A DNA stretch of 64,000 nucleotides from Zingiber officinale (lineage: Eukaryota > Streptophyta > Magnoliopsida > Zingiberales > Zingiberaceae), in assembly GCF_018446385.1 (NCBI RefSeq), contig NC_055996.1, positions 132,418,532 to 132,482,531 on the forward strand. The letters run 5' to 3'. The position numbers were made by a program, and so were the translations under genes. A model generated the notes under the pieces. It was not told the origin of the DNA and did no database searches. It saw only the letters and a list, made by a program, of their open reading frames with translations. Shown here in pieces: positions 59,633 through 64,000 of the stretch (within the stretch, counting starts at the first letter, position 1; every line of letters begins with the position of its first letter).

Positions 59633-60099
59633 CCTCGTCTCAGCTCATCTTGATGTAGACTATCGTTAATTCATGATGCATCAGAATCTATATATCTCTG
59701 TGTATAAAAATCGATGTGTGCTGCTGCTTGAGTTACAGGTTTAAGAATTGGCATGGCAACTAACATTTTCCTTCCTGTTGTAGATGCACGATTCCCCAAG
59801 TTTTTTTTTTTTTTTTTTTTTGCTAACACTTTTGATTACATTTGTTAATATGAGCCTTCGCAATCTTAAGCAGAGCCTTGAGCTGGAAATCATACCCATT
59901 CCCATTCCCTAAACCTTTGGTAAACCAAACAGTAGTATTGATAATCATACCTAATCAAAGCTTATAAACCAAACAACAGTATTGGAATAATTAAATTCAT
60001 TCCCATTCCAATCTACCATCAAACTCATTCTCATTCCCATTCCCATTCTTGCACTCTAAACCAAACGCCACCTTAATTGTCAAAAAATAGAGAAGAAAA

Positions 60100-61369
60100 C
60101 CTTGGAAGAACACAAAGAACAATAGTAATCGCCACAGTTTTTAGGGATGATCGTCATGTTTGATCCAAAAAATTGGGTCTGCATCGACATTAGTTGATTG
60201 CTATGCTTTAGCAATGGACTGATACATCTGGAAATCATGAACAAAATATTTTGCAATCAATTTGGAGCTTGAATATTGCTACTAGTCGATTGCTATTAAG
60301 TAGTAGTCGACTGCTGGCATAACCTCGAGCACAAAAGGTTTTATAATCAATTGGGGCACTCGATTGATTGTATCAATCAATTGTCATACAAATCGATTGC
60401 TATGACTAGAGTTGCGTACAGAAGGTCTGTGAATCGACTGGTGAGTTCGACTATTTTCAGCAATCAATTGATATCTAACATCAATCATCTGTTGGTCCCA
60501 AGGTCGGATATAGAGGAGTTTTTAATCGATTGGTCGATTCGATTGTAGACATTAATCGATTGTTGTTTTTATCAATTGACTGGTGACCATTAAGTTGTGA
60601 ATGGAATGGTTTTTAATCGATTGGTGGGTTTGATGATAGCCATCAATCAATTATTGTTTTTACAAGTTGATTGTTAACCATAGAGTTGAGCACAAACTGT
60701 TTTGTAATCTATTGCGGCATTCGATTAGTTATTATCAATCCATTGTCATTAAGTATCAATCTACTGTTATGGATAAACCTAAGCACAAAAGATTTTTCAA
60801 TCGATTATATTTCCTAGGATTTAATTTTCTTGATTCTATTTACACATATATTATTAAATTGAACTAATGTCATCATCAAAGTGAAAACTATTAGATAAAT
60901 TTACTAAATTTTATGTTGATAGATATATCTACTATAAGTAATTGGCCTAAAGGAAAATTATATGTTGGCCGAAAGAAAGATATATTATGTGGTTAATTAA
61001 GGTCATTGTGAGGTATGGATTCAGACATACACATCCAGCTCATATAAAGTGTCAAATTATATGCATAATGTGTCAGCCTAAAGGAAGACGCATTATGTGA
61101 CCGCTTAAAGTTTGAGCTATAACTAAAGAGTACCGTTAACAAATTACATTCTAGTCCAAAGACAAGATGTAATGTTGTATTTGATGTCTTATTAAGAGCT
61201 CATTTATATGCATATATTATATTGCTCTATCTATCATCTATATTTTGGGCTTTAATGTGAGCTTACAAATTCTCTTTTCTAATACCAATACAAGCCAAAT
61301 AAACAACATCCCTATACTCACCTACTCACCGGATCTAATCTTGCCCAATGGAAGGAACACATTATGTAG
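60100..61369 (+). mobile_element. Probable LTR/leader of a plus-strand Copia element
   Basis: Repeated CAATCGATTG and TCGATTGCTATxA words (60250-60800) in LTR-like sequence lead into a Copia gag at about 61370. No LTR ends are identifiable. Confidence 0.4.
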
Positions 61370-61700
61370 TCTTGGATTATATGGACATAAATTATGCATT
61401 GATATAGGATAGCTCTACACCCCTGACTAGCGCTAGTACTACTAAATAGAGGAATAACTTTGAAAAGTGAGAGCGATCTAACCATATGAGTTTAAGCATC
61501 ATGAAACTTTCAATTGCAAAACCAATTAGAGCCTTAATAACTGAAGGAAAAAATGCTAGGACTTTCCTAAAACAACTGGCAAATCATTTCACTTCAAATG
61601 AAAAAGTGGAGACAACTACAGTATTAACGAAGCTTGTCTCAATGCAATATAATGGAAAGAAAAGTATAAGGGAATATATAATGGAGATGTCTAATCAGAG
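61370..61700 (+). pseudogene. Copia gag fragment
   Basis: Readable as MDINYAL, ERSNHMSLSIMKLSIAKPI, FLKQLANHF and SMQYNGKKSIREYIMEMSNQ, the conserved order of the Copia gag N-terminal half in a lineage different from the Sirevirus-like elements. Stops occur before ATG 61486, and it is cut by a TIR-element end at about 61693. Confidence 0.75.
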
Positions 61701-61806
61701 CTTATAAACCATACAGTAATATTGGAATGGCTAAACTCATTCTCATTCCAGTCTACTATCAAACTCATTCTCATTCTCATTCCTGCACTTAAACCAAACG
61801 CCACCT
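61693..61806. mobile_element. Truncated right end of the 58333-60072 TIR family
   Basis: AGAGCTTATAAACCATACAG through TTAAACCAAACGCCACC matches 59950-60072 nearly base for base. The left end is missing. Confidence 0.75.
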
Positions 61807-61879
61807 AAATATCATTTTTCTCTAGAAGATCAAAATCCAGCACAAAACATCGAAAATTGCCGAAAATCATAACTTTAAT

Positions 61880-62095
61880 GCTCTAAGATTGTGGCAAAAA
61901 GCGAATATGCTCACCCCAGCGCCCCCGCCAACTCATCCCAAAGGCAACACGGAGGAGGTAAAAACTCATGCTCTAAGATTGTGACAAAAAAAGCCGAATA
62001 CGCTTGCCCCCAGCGCCCCCGTCAACCCGTCCCAGAACCAACACGGAGGAGGTAAATCACGGGATTCATGCTCTAAGATTGATACAATGACTAGT
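61880..62095. repeat. ~87-bp tandem duplication
   Basis: ATGCTCTAAGATTGTG...CGCCCCCG...ACACGGAGGAGGTAAA occurs at 61880-61965 and 61970-62055, with a partial third start at 62070. It lies just inside the primer-binding site of LTR copy B. Confidence 0.75.
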
Positions 62096-62113
62096 GGCTC
62101 TCATACCAATTAA

Positions 62114-62621
62114 TGGATTGTTTTTTAAACATGAATTCTAAAGTCATACCAACTTAAATAAAAGAAAACATGCTCAAGATCTAATATTATCAAAAATTAC
62201 AGAGTAACAAAATTGATTTACTGAAAATAGACGATGAATCTGAATATAGAGGAATTGTCATCGTCTTTGTGTCGTCCATATAATCCAGTGATCTTCCAAA
62301 AAAGCAATAGGGATGGATCTTCCGTAGGGATTTGGGCGACGACACCGTACTCTCTTTACCAATGGGTAGTTGGGAGATCTTGAATTACCTGATCATGCGG
62401 AGACCACACCTTATATATAGCAATAAACCCAATTCTATTATCAGCTGATCACTAATAATGAAATGGGTTAATAGGTTTTACCCATGTAAACCCACCTCCA
62501 ATAATAAAAACTGCAATTAACTTTAATTAGATCATTTAATGAGTTTGTTCCCTAATAGTATAAATATGTGTATTACAAACAACTTGTAAACCTAGAGAAT
62601 AGTGAGATAAAATCCGACACA
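62114..62621 (-). mobile_element. Copia-like LTR (copy B, uninterrupted)
   Basis: About 508 bp. On the minus strand it starts TGTGTCGGATTTTATC, has a TATA box CTATATATAAGG (62410-62421) and ends CAATCCA before a TTGGTATGAGAGC primer-binding site. It is homologous to the split LTR copy A (8690-9015 plus 31752-31914). Confidence 0.75.
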
Positions 62622-63570
62622 GCGTTACCACACTGTGATCACTACATAGCTCGTTCCAATCTCGAACCACAAGCTTTCTCCAAGATTAATTTCAACTAGA
62701 TTTATAGGATGATTTGCTGCCTACTGAGAATCATGGCATTTCCCAAATTCTATTGCAAATAAAACATGAAGTTATTGGGAAGAAGATTCGCGAAAGGTAA
62801 GAGGAAGTCGACATGAAGAAGGCAGGGTAGTTAAGATTTGTATTGATGAGAGATAATTGAGAGAATTCACAGGTCTGATCTAATCAAAACGAGTGAATTT
62901 GTTCTTCTAATCAGTGGAATAATGATTAGTTTCCCAAACCTCTTTTTAGTTTTTAGTTTTAGTAAACCTTTTTTGAGTTTGTTGCAGACTAGATTGGTAT
63001 TGTGTTCTGCAATCGTGCCCACATGTAATGATAAAACTAGATTAAATTGTAATTAATGATGTAATCCATTGAATATAATTTTTCAATCTTTATTAAGACT
63101 TGAGTCAACTGAACATTTGGGTGATATAAAAGGGAAATAGATTTGGAAGATATATATATAGATGACTAATCGATCAAGTGATAAAAATTGAGCTAATTAG
63201 AAAAACGATTGTTATGTTTTAATTAACGATTGATCATAATGTTGAAATTTCTGTCAGAATAATCGACTAATGAAAAATTGAATGGACTAAATAACAAATA
63301 TTTTATTACTACAAATGAACGGTTATTCTACTACAATGGTTGATGATTCAATAAGTTCATCGAGCAGACTTGTATGTAGAACGATATTTCTCCATTTTCA
63401 TTATCATAAAACCATAACGTGCTTAGGCGAGCATAAAAACTAATAAGTTAGTAACTGACCTAGGCATTGCTGACAATAAGCTGACATGAAATTTTTTATG
63501 TTACGATATCTCTTGTTCTTGTTGTTGAATAAGGAGTAACAATTCTGGCCACATAATCTACTAAATTTAT
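62622..63570 (-). pseudogene. DUF247 gene 5' end and upstream region, broken copy B
   Basis: The minus-strand codons around 62642 match the DUF247 start (the ATG is now ACG), and the leader ATTAATTTCAACTAGA is conserved. The LTR interrupts at the same codon as in copy A. The upstream region matches copy A to about 63570, with a segment near 63245-63480 that is absent from A. Confidence 0.6.
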
Positions 63571-63714
63571 GTAAGTTATGTTCGACAATCTATCAAAGAT
63601 TTTAGGAAATTAGTCGAATTTAAATTATACCAAATTAAATTCAATTTATCTATTGAAATGACCTGAGCTGATAATCTCAGACTGTCAATAAGGGTTGATT
63701 TCTGCCAAGTGCTG

Positions 63715-64000
63715 AGTGCAAACAGTAGAGCAATCGAGCAGATAGATCGGCAGAGCGGGCAGAGTAGCTGAGCGAGCAGACTGACTGAGAGGGCAGAGTA
63801 GTCGAGCGAGCAGACCGACCTAGCGAGTAGATCGGTCGAGTGGGCAGAATACCCAACCGGGCAGAGCAACAGAACAGAGTAGCTGATCAAGACAAGTGGC
63901 CAATCGAGCAGAGTAGCTGATCGAGTAGTACGGCCGAGCGGGTAGTGCGGCCAATCGGGTAGTGCGGTTGAGCGGATTACAGCAAATCAAGCTAAGTGGC
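63715..64000. repeat. Degenerate minisatellite, runs off the window
   Basis: Roughly 18-20-bp units of the GAGCGAGCAGACCGACC / GAGCGGGCAGAGTAGCT type repeat to the last base. This is more ordered and GC-rich than the sequence on its left. Confidence 0.7.

Larger units (their letters stand above)
58333..60072 (+). mobile_element. PIF/Harbinger-like TIR element with captured gene fragments (Pack-type)
   Basis: Ends AGGGGTGTTTGGTTTAG and (complement) GGTGGCGTTTGGTTTAG, flanked by TTA at 58330-58332 and 60073-60075; a 1-bp shift gives TAA. Subterminal inverted words are GGGAATGAGGGAATGG / CATTCCCATTCCCATTC. There is no transposase. The interior holds exon pieces of two unrelated host genes, APC8/CDC23 and thioredoxin x. 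A truncated end of the same family lies at 61693-61806. Confidence 0.8.

Overview
The window is a stretch of flowering-plant nuclear DNA made mostly of nested transposable elements. It has no bacterial or organellar features. Plant Copia and Gypsy retrotransposons, CACTA, hAT and PIF/Harbinger-type DNA transposons, GT-AG introns, and one GC-rich intronless DUF247 gene all point to a plant. The high-GC host gene beside AT-rich repeats, and the large Sirevirus-type and Tat-type elements, suggest a large-genome monocot, possibly Zingiberales. The species cannot be fixed from sequence alone.

Layout. 1-7020: the inner end of a CACTA transposon, dominated by about 16 foldback units that partly form a ~840-bp higher-order repeat. 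7021-8689: unassigned. 8690-33000: a broken 5' end of a DUF247 gene, interrupted by a ~490-bp Copia-like LTR, which was itself split by a 22.7-kb minus-strand Tat-type Gypsy element (9016-31751). The Gypsy element holds a small minus-strand Copia (10612-13358), pieces of other Copia LTRs, and a complete plus-strand Sirevirus-like Copia (17130-28478) with perfect 5-bp target duplications. 33090-33486: exon remnants of a plastid-type methyltransferase gene. 35940-47075: a decayed DEAD-box RNA helicase gene carrying a TIR element and a solo LTR, the latter split by a second, pol-less Sirevirus-like element (38372-46156). 47807-49162: the only intact host-type gene, a DUF247 membrane protein on the minus strand. 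50300-57100: foldback, long-inverted-repeat, Tat-LTR and hAT-type elements. 58333-60072: a PIF/Harbinger-like TIR element that has captured pieces of APC8/CDC23 and thioredoxin x. 60100-63570: a Copia gag remnant and a second broken DUF247 5' end with the same LTR inserted at the same place. 63715-64000: a minisatellite cut by the window edge.

The most interesting pattern concerns the two Sirevirus-like elements. Both carry a third ORF between pol (or gag) and the 3' LTR. In both, that ORF starts with an 11-nt first exon encoding Met-Ala-Pro-Arg (the Arg codon is split), followed by an intron whose donor supplies an immediate stop if it is not spliced. In both, the DNA just upstream of this exon carries the palindrome type found in that element's own LTR, although the palindrome sequence differs between the two elements. 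One also has a TATA box there. This looks like an internal, LTR-like promoter driving a spliced accessory gene. The second element has lost all of pol yet keeps gag and this accessory gene.

The order of events can be read from the nesting. The DUF247 duplicates already carried the ~500-bp LTR before the Tat element landed. The Tat element was then invaded by Copia elements, and the full-length plus-strand Sirevirus-like element came last on that side.
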